This document shows, piece after piece, positions 1 to 7,918 of a stretch of 64,000 nucleotides of DNA. This DNA is from Streptomyces sp. NBC_01197 (lineage in GTDB: Bacteria > Actinomycetota > Actinomycetes > Streptomycetales > Streptomycetaceae). Where the stretch lies: positions 3,669,001-3,733,000 of the forward strand of contig NZ_CP108569.1 of NCBI RefSeq assembly GCF_036010505.1, written 5' to 3'. Each line of letters starts with the position of its first letter. The first letter of the stretch is position 1. The position numbers and the translations under genes were made by a program. The notes below the pieces were generated by a model, which made no database searches, had not been told where the DNA came from, and was given only the letters and a program-made list of their open reading frames with translations.

Positions 1-1
1 C

Positions 2-115
2 GAGGACCAGCTCGCCGCCTTGGTGTCCCTGATCGCCGTCATCAACGCCTTCAACCGCGGCAACGTCATGATCAAGCAGGCCGGCGGCGAATACCGGGCC
101 GGAATGCTCGGATAA
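2..115 (+). CDS. AhpD-like/carboxymuconolactone decarboxylase family protein, C-terminal fragment (cut by window edge)
   Basis: Open from the first base to a TAA at 113-115, giving 37 residues. The tail LVSLIAVINAFNR followed by GGEYRAG is typical of the C-terminus of AhpD-like alkylhydroperoxidase/carboxymuconolactone decarboxylase proteins. The catalytic CxxC motif of that family would lie upstream, outside the window, so activity cannot be judged. A strong hairpin follows at 131-162. Family assignment rests on the tail alone. Confidence 0.6.
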   Translation, partial: EDQLAALVSLIAVINAFNRGNVMIKQAGGEYRAGMLG

Positions 116-130
116 GGCGTATCCGCTGTC

Positions 131-162
131 GGCCGGACCGGAGACATCCTTCCGGTCCGGCC
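131..162 (+). terminator. GC-rich hairpin terminator after the AhpD-like gene
   Basis: A perfect 12-bp stem (GGCCGGACCGGA at 131-142 pairs with 151-162) closes an 8-nt loop. It lies between two convergent genes, ending at 115 on + and at 265 on -, so it could stop both transcripts. There is no U-tract, as is usual for Streptomyces. Confidence 0.7.
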
Positions 163-264
163 GGCCGGGAACTCGGTTACAGCAACTCTCGGATGGCCCT
201 TCTGGGTCACGTCCCAGAACGGCACCGAGACATTATTTGCCGAACCGCGTGTAGGTCTCGCTGT

Positions 265-1761
265 TCAGTCCCCTCCCCCTTCCGGGGGACGGCCGCCAAG
301 GATCTCCGCCAGCGGGCGGTGCGGATCGTACGGAGCCCAGCCCGGGCTGCCGGTCCGGGCGAACGCGACCCAGGCACCGTGTACGTGGGCTGCGAGTCCT
401 GCTGGAGCGGGGCCGGGGCCCAGCAGGCGGGTGTCCCCGTGCAGCCGGGGTGCGTCGGCTGTGTCGAACACGAAGGGCAGTTCCACGGTGTGGGCAGCGC
501 CGAGTCGCCCGCCCAGAGCCGTCGAGCGGTAGCCGAACGAGTAGAGGTGCGTGCGGCCACCCGAGATCCGCGCGTGGGCCTGCGCCATGCGCGTCGTACC
601 GGCCGTGAACAGGGCCTCCCCCAGCAGGGCGGAGCGCAGCTCGCCCGGTGTCGAGCCCGGCCGTGCCGTGCGGTGCGCGGCGAGGGCGGATTCCGGGTCC
701 GCGTGGACCCGGCCGGCGACCGTGAGCAGGCCGGCTTCCGTGGTGGACTCCAGGTCACCCTGCGGTACGAGGTAGAGGTGCCCCTCCTCGGTATTGGTGC
801 CGATGAGCAGGTCGACGTCGGCGGCCGGGCCGTCGGCGAGACCGTCGGCGGGCTGGACCGGGAGGACCAGACTGAACGGGCTGAGCCCGGCCAGCGGGTC
901 CTGGGCGGTGCTGGTGCGCAGATCGAGGCCGGCCAGTGCGGGCAGGATCGCCAGGAAGCGCTCGTCCGGGATGGGGGCGAACGCCTCGGCGGTCGGTTCG
1001 ACGCCCAGCGCGGCGGCCGCGGCGGCGGCGACCCGTTGTGCCTGCTCCGGGGTGAACGCGCCGGTGCCGTTGCCGCTTTGGATAATCGCCCGGCGGAACA
1101 GGCCGCCGGCCCTGGGTGTCGCCAGCAGCCCGCCGATGAGCGTGGCACCCGCGGACTGGCCGAACACCGTGACGTTGCCGGGGTCGCCGCCGAATGCCGC
1201 GACTGTGTCCTGTACCCAGCTGAGGGCGGCGAGCAGGTCGAGCAGTCCGCGGTTGGCCGGAGCACCCGCCAGATCGAGGAACCCGGGGATGCCCAGGCGG
1301 TAGTTCACCGTCACGAGAACGACGCCGTCACGGGCGAACGCACTGCCGTCGTACAGCGCGGCCCGGCTCGATCCGGTGACGAACCCGCCTCCGTGCACGA
1401 AGACCATGACGGGGCGGCTGCCGCCATCGGCGGCAGGCGTGTGGACATCGACGGTCAGGTACTCGTCGCCGGGCACCCAGCCCGGTCCGAAGTAGGGCGC
1501 CATGTCGAGCCGGCCGAAGTCGCGGGCCGGCTGGGGAGCCGTGGGCGCGGGCCGCGTGCCGTCGCGGACACCGGCCCAGCCCGGGTGGGGGGCGGGTGGC
1601 GAGAAACGGCCGGCGCCGACCGGCGCCGCAGCGTAGGGGATGGCGCGGTGGCGCTCGCCGGTTCCGTCACGGACACCGCGCACGGCGCCGGCTGGGGTTG
1701 CGACCACCGGATATGCCAGTACCGGGTCTGCCGGAGTTACCGGATTTGCCTGTCGGAGCAC
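265..1761 (-). CDS. Type B carboxylesterase/lipase family protein
   Basis: 498-residue alpha/beta hydrolase of the carboxylesterase type B family, predicted to hydrolyse carboxylic esters. The oxyanion-hole motif HGGGF is near residues 123-127. The nucleophile elbow GQSAG is at about 201-205, with Ser203 as nucleophile. An acidic residue in GTNTEEGH (about 330-340) and a late His in AAHTVELPF (about 425) complete the triad. The start is GTG at 1761, preceded by AGGAAGAG about 8 nt upstream. No signal peptide is evident, so a cytoplasmic enzyme is likely. It lies 36 nt downstream of the metallo-hydrolase gene on the same strand and is probably cotranscribed with it. The substrate is unknown. 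Confidence 0.9.
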   Translation of the reverse strand: MLRQANPVTPADPVLAYPVVATPAGAVRGVRDGTGERHRAIPYAAAPVGAGRFSPPAPHPGWAGVRDGTRPAPTAPQPARDFGRLDMAPYFGPGWVPGDEYLTVDVHTPAADGGSRPVMVFVHGGGFVTGSSRAALYDGSAFARDGVVLVTVNYRLGIPGFLDLAGAPANRGLLDLLAALSWVQDTVAAFGGDPGNVTVFGQSAGATLIGGLLATPRAGGLFRRAIIQSGNGTGAFTPEQAQRVAAAAAAALGVEPTAEAFAPIPDERFLAILPALAGLDLRTSTAQDPLAGLSPFSLVLPVQPADGLADGPAADVDLLIGTNTEEGHLYLVPQGDLESTTEAGLLTVAGRVHADPESALAAHRTARPGSTPGELRSALLGEALFTAGTTRMAQAHARISGGRTHLYSFGYRSTALGGRLGAAHTVELPFVFDTADAPRLHGDTRLLGPGPAPAGLAAHVHGAWVAFARTGSPGWAPYDPHRPLAEILGGRPPEGGGD

Positions 1762-1797
1762 GGGCGACTCTTCCTGTGTGGAAAGGGCTTGAGGACA

Positions 1798-2751
1798 TCA
1801 GGACAGGCGGGAGAAGGCCGCCCACTCCTTGATCGCGAACTTCGACCCGCTGCGAGCGACCTCCGCGGCGCCGTGGCCGCCGAAGTGTGCCGGGAAGACG
1901 AGCGCGTTGCTCTCGGCGGCGCGGCCGAGCAGCTTGTGCCGGGTGGCGCGGGATTCCACCGGGTCCTCGCAGAAGCAGGAGTTGGTCTCCGGCTCGGCGA
2001 TCTGCAGCGCGGTGTGCACCAGGTCTCCGACGAACAACGCCCGATCGCCGCCGGATTCCAGGGTGAGCACGGACGAGCCGGGGGTGTGCCCGGGAGCGAG
2101 GTCGAGGCGCAGGTTCTTGTCGATCCGGTACGTCTCCTCCCACAGGTGGGTGAGTCCCGCCTGGTGGACCGGCGTGACGCTGTCCTCGAAGACGTTCTGG
2201 TTTCCCCGGCCCAGTACGGACTTGTTCTCGTTGGCCGGGTCCCAGAAGTCGAAGTCCCGCCGGTTCATCAGATACGTGGCGTTGGGGAAGGTCGGCACCC
2301 AGTTCCGGCCGTCCAGCCGGGTGTTCCAGCCGACGTGATCGATGTGCAGATGGGTGTTGACCACGATGTCGATGTCCTCGGGCCGCACCCCGGCGGCCGC
2401 GAGTTGGCCGAGATAGCCGGTATCCAGGCGGCTCCACACCGGTGCGTAGGGCCGGTCCTTGTGGTTGCCCACTCCGGTGTCGACGAGGATGGTGCGTCCC
2501 TCGCTGCGCAGCAGCCAGGACTGGATCGCCGACTGGCACTCTCCCGTCTCCGGGTTCCAGAAGTCGGGCGCCAGCCATTCGCGGTGCCTGTCCCACGAGC
2601 CGTCCTGGCTGCCCGGAAAGAACTCGCCCGGGGGCATCCCGACCGAGCCGTAGAACTCCTTGATGCGGGTGACGGTGACGTCACCGAAGGTGAGCTGCTC
2701 CGGGCTCTGATCCGAGATCTGTTCCGGGATCTGTTCCAGGTTCTGATCCAT
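1798..2751 (-). CDS. MBL-fold metallo-hydrolase
   Basis: 317-residue metallo-beta-lactamase-fold hydrolase. The metal-binding motif HLHIDH is near residues 134-139, with a second ligand region PGHTPGS, the GDLVH aspartate segment and a late HFGGHG. The family covers lactonases, thioesterases and related hydrolases; the substrate cannot be read from sequence. The start is ATG at 2751, with GAGGA about 9 nt upstream. A longer in-frame start at 2823 lacks such a site and would give an atypical N-terminus. Residues 4-19 are a short Glu/Gln-rich repeat (EQIPEQISDQSPEQ) encoded by degenerate 12-15-bp units. It is first in a two-gene operon with the esterase and divergent from the regulator at 2888. 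Confidence 0.9.
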   Translation of the reverse strand: MDQNLEQIPEQISDQSPEQLTFGDVTVTRIKEFYGSVGMPPGEFFPGSQDGSWDRHREWLAPDFWNPETGECQSAIQSWLLRSEGRTILVDTGVGNHKDRPYAPVWSRLDTGYLGQLAAAGVRPEDIDIVVNTHLHIDHVGWNTRLDGRNWVPTFPNATYLMNRRDFDFWDPANENKSVLGRGNQNVFEDSVTPVHQAGLTHLWEETYRIDKNLRLDLAPGHTPGSSVLTLESGGDRALFVGDLVHTALQIAEPETNSCFCEDPVESRATRHKLLGRAAESNALVFPAHFGGHGAAEVARSGSKFAIKEWAAFSRLS

Positions 2752-2887
2752 GTGTCCGTCCTCAGGTCCGGGGTACGTGGCCGAATGAGACCGATCCTGG
2801 GCACGCGGACGGGGACGCACCACTCCCCGCTTGTCCTACCCCTCGCAGGGTGTGGCTGGGGCCGGTCGCGCACCGAATACTGGGGTG

Positions 2888-3877
2888 ATGACCGGACCCG
2901 GACCCCTCGGCACCTTCCTCCAAGCCCGGCGGGCGCGGCTGCGCCCCGCGGACGTCGGCCTGCGCGACCTCGGGCCCCGCAGGCGGGTGGCCGGCCTTCG
3001 GCGCGAGGAACTGGCCCAGCTGGCGGGCGTCAGCGTCTCGTACTACGCACGGCTGGAACAGGGCCTGTCCCGCGGCGCCTCGGCCGAGGTGCTCGACGCG
3101 ATCGCCCGCGCTCTCCTGCTCGACGACCACGAGCGCGAGCACCTCGACCGGCTCGCCGGCGCCGCCCGCCACACTCCCCGGCCGCGCCGCCCGCGGCCCG
3201 AGAAGCTGACCGACGAAACACGCGACCTCCTCCGCGCCGTCGACGGCGTCCCGGCGCTCGTGCTCGGCCGCCGTACCGACGTACTGGCCTGGAACGCCCT
3301 CGGGCACGCCCTGCTGGCCGGTCACCTGGACCCACTCGGCCCGGACGATCCGGCGCTACGCCCGAACATGACCCGGATTCTGTTCCTCGACCCGCACTGC
3401 CGGGAGCTGTACGCGAACTGGACGCGCAAGGCCCGCGCAGTGGTCGGCAACCTGCGCATCGCCGTCGGCAGGCACCCGGACGACCCGCTGCTCGCCGGGC
3501 TGATCGGCGAACTGACCATGAGAAGCCCGGAGTTCGTCGCACTGTGGGCGGACCACCGCGTGGCACCGTGCGACGCCGCCACCTACGAACTGCGCCACCC
3601 CGTCGTCGGTACGGTGACGGTGACCCAGCAGACACTGTCCATCGCCCGCTCACCGGACCAGGCGCTCATCGTGTGCACCACCCCCGCCGGTTCCTCTTCC
3701 GAAGAGGCCCTCGCGCTCCTCCGGCAGGTGAGCGCAGGCCGGACGCCGCATGCGATCAGCCCAGGCGGCAAGCAGCGCAGTGCGTGCCTTCTCAAGACAT
3801 TGCCGGGCATGTCCGTGCCCGTTACAGCGTCATCCACCGGATGGGTGCAGGGCTCGACGCGCCGCAAGTCGCACTGA
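2888..3877 (+). CDS. Helix-turn-helix regulator with MmyB-like ligand-binding domain
   Basis: 329 residues. An N-terminal XRE-type HTH (LRREELAQLAGVSVSYYARL, about 37-56) is followed from about residue 100 by an MmyB-like domain, which is thought to bind fatty-acid-like ligands. The start is ATG at 2888; an upstream ATG at 2831 would add a non-homologous stretch. It is transcribed divergently from the metallo-hydrolase/esterase operon across 136 bp and is the natural candidate to regulate it. The family normally ends soon after the EEALALL-type helix. Here about 45 unrelated Arg/Ser-rich residues follow, so the 3' end may carry a frameshift or read-through extension. Confidence 0.85.
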   Translation: MTGPGPLGTFLQARRARLRPADVGLRDLGPRRRVAGLRREELAQLAGVSVSYYARLEQGLSRGASAEVLDAIARALLLDDHEREHLDRLAGAARHTPRPRRPRPEKLTDETRDLLRAVDGVPALVLGRRTDVLAWNALGHALLAGHLDPLGPDDPALRPNMTRILFLDPHCRELYANWTRKARAVVGNLRIAVGRHPDDPLLAGLIGELTMRSPEFVALWADHRVAPCDAATYELRHPVVGTVTVTQQTLSIARSPDQALIVCTTPAGSSSEEALALLRQVSAGRTPHAISPGGKQRSACLLKTLPGMSVPVTASSTGWVQGSTRRKSH

Positions 3878-4030
3878 CACAGATCGTCAACTGATCGATT
3901 CTCACGGGTCTGGTCGCTGTCCCGGTCCTGCGTAGGGTTCCAAGAAGACGGCAGTGCGGCATTCGCGCACTTGATCTGTTGCCGCGCCGAGTGTTCAGGC
4001 GCACCCACGCGAGAAGGAGACACACCCCCT

Positions 4031-4939
4031 ATGCGCGCCCTTGTGGTCGATCACAGTGAGGCCGGACCGATCCGGTTCACCGATGTCGATGAGCCCGTAC
4101 CGTCCACCAGTGAGGCGCTGGTGGAGATACGGCACATCGGTCTCAACTTCGGAGAGCTGAATTACGTGGACCAGTGGCCGGCCGGCGCTGTGCACGGTCA
4201 CGACGCGGCCGGCGTCGTGGTGCGCGCCGCATCCGACGGCTCGGGGCCGCCCGAAGGTACGCGCGTCGCAGTGGGAATGGCTCCCCACGCGTGGGCGGAG
4301 CGGGTGGCAGTCAGCCCCGCCTCGCTCGGCAGCGTCCCCGAGGGCGTGGACCTGGCCGACGCCGCCGCGCTGGGGATCGCCGGGGTCACCGCGTTCCGGG
4401 TGCTGCGCAAGCGTTCACTGCTGGCGCGCGACGTGCTGATCACCGGCGCCAGCGGGGGCGTGGGGCACTTCGCCGTCCAACTGGCGGCGCTGGCGGGTGC
4501 CCGGGTGACGGCACTCGTCGGTTCGCCGGAGCGGGCCGCCGGGCTCCGCCGACTCGGGGCCGACAAGGTCCTGACCGACCTGGCCGAGACCGGGGACCGG
4601 TTCGACCTCGTCCTGGACACGGTCGGCGGGCCGCTGGTGGCCCAGGCGTGGAGTTCCCTCGCCGAGGGGGGCACCATCCACCTGGTCGGTTACTCCTCGG
4701 GGCAGGAAACCACGTTCCCGTCAGGGGCCTTGTTCGGCTTCGGTGAGCCCCGCAGTATCGCCACCTACGGCGACATGACGCCGACCGGCGGGGAGCTGAC
4801 GGACCTGCTGGGCCTCATGGCCGCCGGGAGGCTCTCGGCACCGGTCGGACTGCGAGGCGACTGGCAGGGCGTGGACGACGCCGTACAGGCGCTGTTCGCG
4901 CGGAAGGTGCACGGAAAGGTCATTCTTGACGTGGTCTGA
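4031..4939 (+). CDS. Zinc-binding-dehydrogenase family quinone oxidoreductase (MDR superfamily)
   Basis: 302-residue medium-chain dehydrogenase/reductase of the quinone-oxidoreductase type. It has an N-terminal GroES-like substrate domain and a Rossmann NADPH domain with GASGGVG at about 139-145. The cysteine cluster of zinc-dependent alcohol dehydrogenases is absent, which suggests a zinc-independent NADPH:quinone or enone reductase. The start ATG at 4031 is preceded by GAAGGAGA at 4012-4019; an upstream in-frame ATG at 3971 has no comparable site. It ends 70 bp before the AraC-family gene on the same strand, so the two may be cotranscribed. Confidence 0.87.
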   Translation: MRALVVDHSEAGPIRFTDVDEPVPSTSEALVEIRHIGLNFGELNYVDQWPAGAVHGHDAAGVVVRAASDGSGPPEGTRVAVGMAPHAWAERVAVSPASLGSVPEGVDLADAAALGIAGVTAFRVLRKRSLLARDVLITGASGGVGHFAVQLAALAGARVTALVGSPERAAGLRRLGADKVLTDLAETGDRFDLVLDTVGGPLVAQAWSSLAEGGTIHLVGYSSGQETTFPSGALFGFGEPRSIATYGDMTPTGGELTDLLGLMAAGRLSAPVGLRGDWQGVDDAVQALFARKVHGKVILDVV

Positions 4940-5009
4940 GGCTGTTGACGAGGACACATGCGCCTCGCCCGCCGGTGGGCGGTTCGCCGTGGTGGACGAG
5001 AATGGACCC

Positions 5010-5927
5010 ATGGATGTGCTGGCGGAGGTCTTGCGTGTTTCGGGTGCGCGTGGGGCGCTCGGGGTCATGCTGAAGGCCGGAGGAACGTGGGGCCTGTGGC
5101 TGGACTCCTCTCCAGGAGCGGCACTGCACGTGGTGTCCCGCGGCACTATGTGGCTCCACGTCGCAGGCGGGAAACCTCTTCAAGTGCAGGCCGGAGACGC
5201 CGTCCTGGTGTCGCCGGGCACCGCACACGGGATAGCCGGGGGCGCCGGCGTGACGATGGGTTCCTGCGACCGTGAGGCGGCGGCCCGGTCTTTTGGCGAT
5301 GGCCGGGCCCTGCGGCTGGGCTCGGCGCCGGTGCAGACGGAAGTGATCGTGCTGCACTATGAGCAGGACCCGGAGGTGCGCACACCGGTGCTTACCTCCC
5401 TCGCTCGGCCGATGCACGTCACAGCCCGCGAGAACACGCAGCTCGGAAGGACCGTCGGACTTCTCGCTGCTGAGCTCGCACAGCCGCAGATCGGCACCAC
5501 CGCCGCCGTCAACAGCATCGTCGACCTTCTGCTCGTCCAGTTCGTACGCGCCTGGCTGGCCCGCCACCCGCAGGAGCAGTCCGGCTCATGGCTGGGAGCG
5601 ATGCGTGATCCGGTCGTGCGCCACGCTCTGGCATGTGTCCACGCCCAACCGGGACACCCGTGGACCACGGAGACCCTGGCCGCCGCGACGAGCGTCTCCC
5701 GGGCGACGCTGTCCAGGCGTTTCCGGTCCGCCCTCGGACAGACGCCGGGCGCTTACGTGACGCAGTGGCGCATCGACCTGGCGTCCGTCCGGCTCCGCGA
5801 TACCGATGAGCCGGTCGAGTCGATCTCCGGCGCGGTCGGCTACGCCTCTCCGCACGCTTTCAGCCGGGCCTTCAGACGTGCCCGGGGCACAGCCCCGGGC
5901 GAGTACCGTTCTCGACTTCGCACGTGA
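5010..5927 (+). CDS. AraC-family transcriptional regulator with N-terminal cupin
   Basis: 305 residues. A cupin-type sensor (about 1-170; starts MDVLAEVLRV as in many AraC/cupin_6 proteins) precedes a double-HTH AraC DNA-binding domain (about 205-300). The first helix pair is around LAAATSVSRATLSRRFRSAL and the second around ISGAVGYASPHAFSRAF. The start was placed at ATG 5010 because the longer frame begins at a TTG inside the preceding gene. It probably controls the oxidoreductase just upstream. The inducer is unknown. Confidence 0.87.
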   Translation: MDVLAEVLRVSGARGALGVMLKAGGTWGLWLDSSPGAALHVVSRGTMWLHVAGGKPLQVQAGDAVLVSPGTAHGIAGGAGVTMGSCDREAAARSFGDGRALRLGSAPVQTEVIVLHYEQDPEVRTPVLTSLARPMHVTARENTQLGRTVGLLAAELAQPQIGTTAAVNSIVDLLLVQFVRAWLARHPQEQSGSWLGAMRDPVVRHALACVHAQPGHPWTTETLAAATSVSRATLSRRFRSALGQTPGAYVTQWRIDLASVRLRDTDEPVESISGAVGYASPHAFSRAFRRARGTAPGEYRSRLRT

Positions 5928-6126
5928 TCGTGGTCGCCGGAGGCGTATCGGCTCCAGGTTCCTCCAGCTTCAGTGGCCAGGTGGTGTAACTGGACTTGAT
6001 GAGCCGGAACATTGCCATGCCCTCATCCCCATGCCGAGACATTGCCGAGAAGGTAGCCGGAAGCCACTTTCCCAGCATCTCTTCGAGGGGCCCCTCGTCG
6101 AGGCGTGCGCCAGCCATCCCGTCTGC
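5928..6126. other. Non-coding or decayed spacer downstream of the DUF397 gene
   Basis: No convincing gene. A minus-strand open frame (6117 to 5872) starts 9 nt after the DUF397 stop and contains FRLIKSSY, which recalls the KSSY motif of DUF397. The rest does not resemble the family, and the frame runs 56 nt into the 3' end of the AraC gene. It may be a decayed second DUF397 copy or chance. Confidence 0.3.
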
Positions 6127-6318
6127 TCAGTCAGAGAATTGCTGGCTCACCACGTGAGCGCGGAACAGGTCCCACGCGGTCGGTCCGACACCGATCACGG
6201 GCCCCGTCACGTCCTTCGAATCGCGCACGGCCGCCGTGCCGGGGATGTTGCGGGCCACCTCGACACATTCGCCGCCCGATGTGCTGTAGCTGGACTTCAC
6301 AAAGTCGAACTGAGTCAC
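6127..6318 (-). CDS. DUF397 domain-containing protein (orphaned)
   Basis: 63-residue protein with the DUF397 pattern: FVKSSYSTSGGECVEVA near the N-terminus, then AVRDSKD and a final AWDLFRAHV. In Streptomyces, DUF397 proteins are small partners of Scr1-type HTH regulators and usually sit immediately downstream of them. Here the start (GTG at 6316-6318) directly abuts the remnant of a divergent ATP-binding protein and no HTH gene is present, so the partner appears deleted. Length is normal for the family, so the protein itself may be intact, but no promoter or ribosome site is obvious. Confidence 0.75.
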   Translation of the reverse strand: MTQFDFVKSSYSTSGGECVEVARNIPGTAAVRDSKDVTGPVIGVGPTAWDLFRAHVVSQQFSD

Positions 6319-6320
6319 GG

Positions 6321-6434
6321 CGCGGGCTGCTCATCGTCCAGGCGCTGGCCGCCCGTTGGGACGTACAGACCCTGGCCGTGGGCAAGGCCGTCTGGGCCGA
6401 GCTGGACGTAGTGAGCGCCGCCTTGCGGACATAG
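6321..6434 (+). pseudogene. C-terminal remnant of an ATP-binding (HATPase_c/RsbW-like) regulatory protein
   Basis: The plus-strand frame ending TAG at 6432-6434 encodes RGLLIVQALAARW, then KAVWAELDV. This is the last beta-hairpin and helix of the small histidine-kinase-like ATPases common in Streptomyces, which normally end GRGL..V..LA..WG......KTVWAEL. Those proteins are about 140-150 residues. Only about 38 are recognisable here, and the upstream frame is unrelated sequence antisense to the DUF397 gene. It is interpreted as a 5'-deleted pseudogene. Confidence 0.65.
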
Positions 6435-6436
6435 CG

Positions 6437-6470
6437 CGGCCCCCGGACGCACAACCGCGTCCGGGGGCCG
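6437..6470. terminator. Bidirectional hairpin terminator before bkdC1
   Basis: A perfect 14-bp stem (CGGCCCCCGGACGC at 6437-6450 with 6457-6470) has a 6-nt ACAACC loop. It lies between the 3' ends of the ATPase remnant (+) and bkdC1 (-). Confidence 0.8.
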
Positions 6471-6488
6471 TTCAGTCGCTCGGGCCGC

Positions 6489-7904
6489 CTACGCCCAGGT
6501 GATCAGCCGCTTCGGCTGCTCCAGGATCGCCGCGATGTCCGCGAGCACCTTCGAGCCGAGTTCGCCGTCGACCAGGCGGTGGTCGAAGGAGAGCGCCAGC
6601 GTGGTGACCTGGCGGGGCTTGACCTTGCCCTTGTGGACCCACGGCTGGAGCTTGATCGCGCCGACCGCGAGGATCGCGGACTCGCCCGGGTTGAGGATCG
6701 GCGTACCGGTGTCGACGCCGAAGACGCCGACGTTGGTGATGGTCACCGTCCCACCCTGCATCGCCGCCGGGGACGTCTTGCCCTCGCGGGCCGTGGAGAC
6801 CAGTTCGCCCAGCGCACCGGCCAGTTCGGGCAGCGTCTTGGCGTGCGCGTCCTTGATGTTCGGGACGAGCAGGCCGCGCGGGGTCGCCGCCGCGATGCCC
6901 AGGTTGACGTAGTGCTTCCGCACGATCTCCTGGTTCGCCTCGTCCCAGGCGGAGTTGACCTCCGGGTTCCGCTTGATCGCGACCAGCAGCGCCTTGGCGA
7001 CCAGGAGCAGCGGGTTGGCCCGCAGCCCCTCGAAGGCCTTGTCGGTCTTCAGCTCGGCGACGAGCTTCATCGTGCGGGTGACGTCCACCGTGACGAACTC
7101 GGTGACGTGCGGCGCGGTGAAGGCGCTGCCGACCATCGCCTGCGCGGTGGCCTTCCGTACGCCCTTGACGGGGATACGGGTCTCCCGGGCGTCGGACGGG
7201 CCGGCGCCCGCGACGGCCGCCGGCTCCGGGGCCGTCGCGGGCGCCGGTTCCTGCTCCGCCGGGGCCACGGCCGCGTGGACGTCCTCGCGGGTGATGATCC
7301 CGTCCGGGCCCGAAGGGGTGACCGTGGTCAGGTCGATGCCCAGGTCCTTGGCGAGCTTGCGGACCGGCGGCTTGGCCAGCGGGCGGGCCACGGTGTGGCC
7401 GTTGACCGGCGCGGCGGCCGGTTCGGCGGCGGGCGGCGCGTAGTACGTGCCCTCCGGCGCGGCCTCCGGCTCCGGCTCCGCGCTCTTGCGCGCCCGGCGC
7501 TTGGTGGACGCCTCCGAGACCCCGTACCCGACCAGGACCGGCTGGCGGGCGGCGGGCGCCGCCTCCTGCCCGGGCTCCTCCCCGGACTCCTTCTCGGCGG
7601 GCTGCTCGATCTGCTGCGGGGCGGCGGCCGGTTCCGGCTCCGAACCGGGTGCCCCGCCCACCGTGATGATCACCTGGCCGACGTCGACCGTGGTGCCCTC
7701 CGGGAAGCGCAGCTCACGCACCACACCGTCGAACGGAATGGGCAGCTCCACGGCCGCCTTCGCCGTCTCGACCTCGCACACGACCTGGCCGTCGGTGACG
7801 GTGTCGCCGGGTGCGACGTACCACTTGAGGATCTCCGCCTCGGTGAGTCCCTCGCCCACGTCGGGCATCTTGAACTCCCGTACCGGGATCGCGATATCAG
7901 TCAT
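6489..7904 (-). CDS. bkdC1: Branched-chain 2-oxoacid dehydrogenase E2 (dihydrolipoyl acyltransferase), operon 1
   Basis: 471-residue E2 core of a BCDH complex. It transfers branched acyl groups from E1 to CoA, supplying isobutyryl-, isovaleryl- and 2-methylbutyryl-CoA for catabolism and as fatty-acid or polyketide starters. An N-terminal lipoyl domain carries the lipoylated lysine in VETAKA (Lys49). A long Pro/Glu/Ala linker follows, then a peripheral-subunit-binding domain (VRKLAKDLGIDL, about 180-210) and a C-terminal acyltransferase domain with the FDHRLVDG active-site motif. ATG at 7904 was chosen (RBS GAGGAG upstream); an in-frame GTG lies two codons earlier. It is last in the operon bkdA1-B1-C1, 14 nt after bkdB1. 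Confidence 0.95.
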   Translation of the reverse strand: MTDIAIPVREFKMPDVGEGLTEAEILKWYVAPGDTVTDGQVVCEVETAKAAVELPIPFDGVVRELRFPEGTTVDVGQVIITVGGAPGSEPEPAAAPQQIEQPAEKESGEEPGQEAAPAARQPVLVGYGVSEASTKRRARKSAEPEPEAAPEGTYYAPPAAEPAAAPVNGHTVARPLAKPPVRKLAKDLGIDLTTVTPSGPDGIITREDVHAAVAPAEQEPAPATAPEPAAVAGAGPSDARETRIPVKGVRKATAQAMVGSAFTAPHVTEFVTVDVTRTMKLVAELKTDKAFEGLRANPLLLVAKALLVAIKRNPEVNSAWDEANQEIVRKHYVNLGIAAATPRGLLVPNIKDAHAKTLPELAGALGELVSTAREGKTSPAAMQGGTVTITNVGVFGVDTGTPILNPGESAILAVGAIKLQPWVHKGKVKPRQVTTLALSFDHRLVDGELGSKVLADIAAILEQPKRLITWA

Positions 7905-7918
7905 GGTCACGGCGCTCC

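Noticed and set aside
2751-2823. Longer N-termini for several genes (for example the metallo-hydrolase from 2823 and the Lrp-like protein from 31071)
   Set aside because: Upstream starts lack ribosome-binding sites and add non-family sequence, so the shorter starts were preferred.
193-3894. A 1233-codon open frame on the plus strand at the window start
   Set aside because: It is antisense to the esterase and metallo-hydrolase genes, has repetitive Arg/Gly/Ala composition without family motifs, and reflects the GC bias that keeps stop codons out of the wrong frames.
5872-6117. Small minus-strand frame after DUF397 with a KSSY-like motif
   Set aside because: Only a short match to DUF397, and it overlaps the AraC 3' end. 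Treated as possible decayed sequence rather than a gene.
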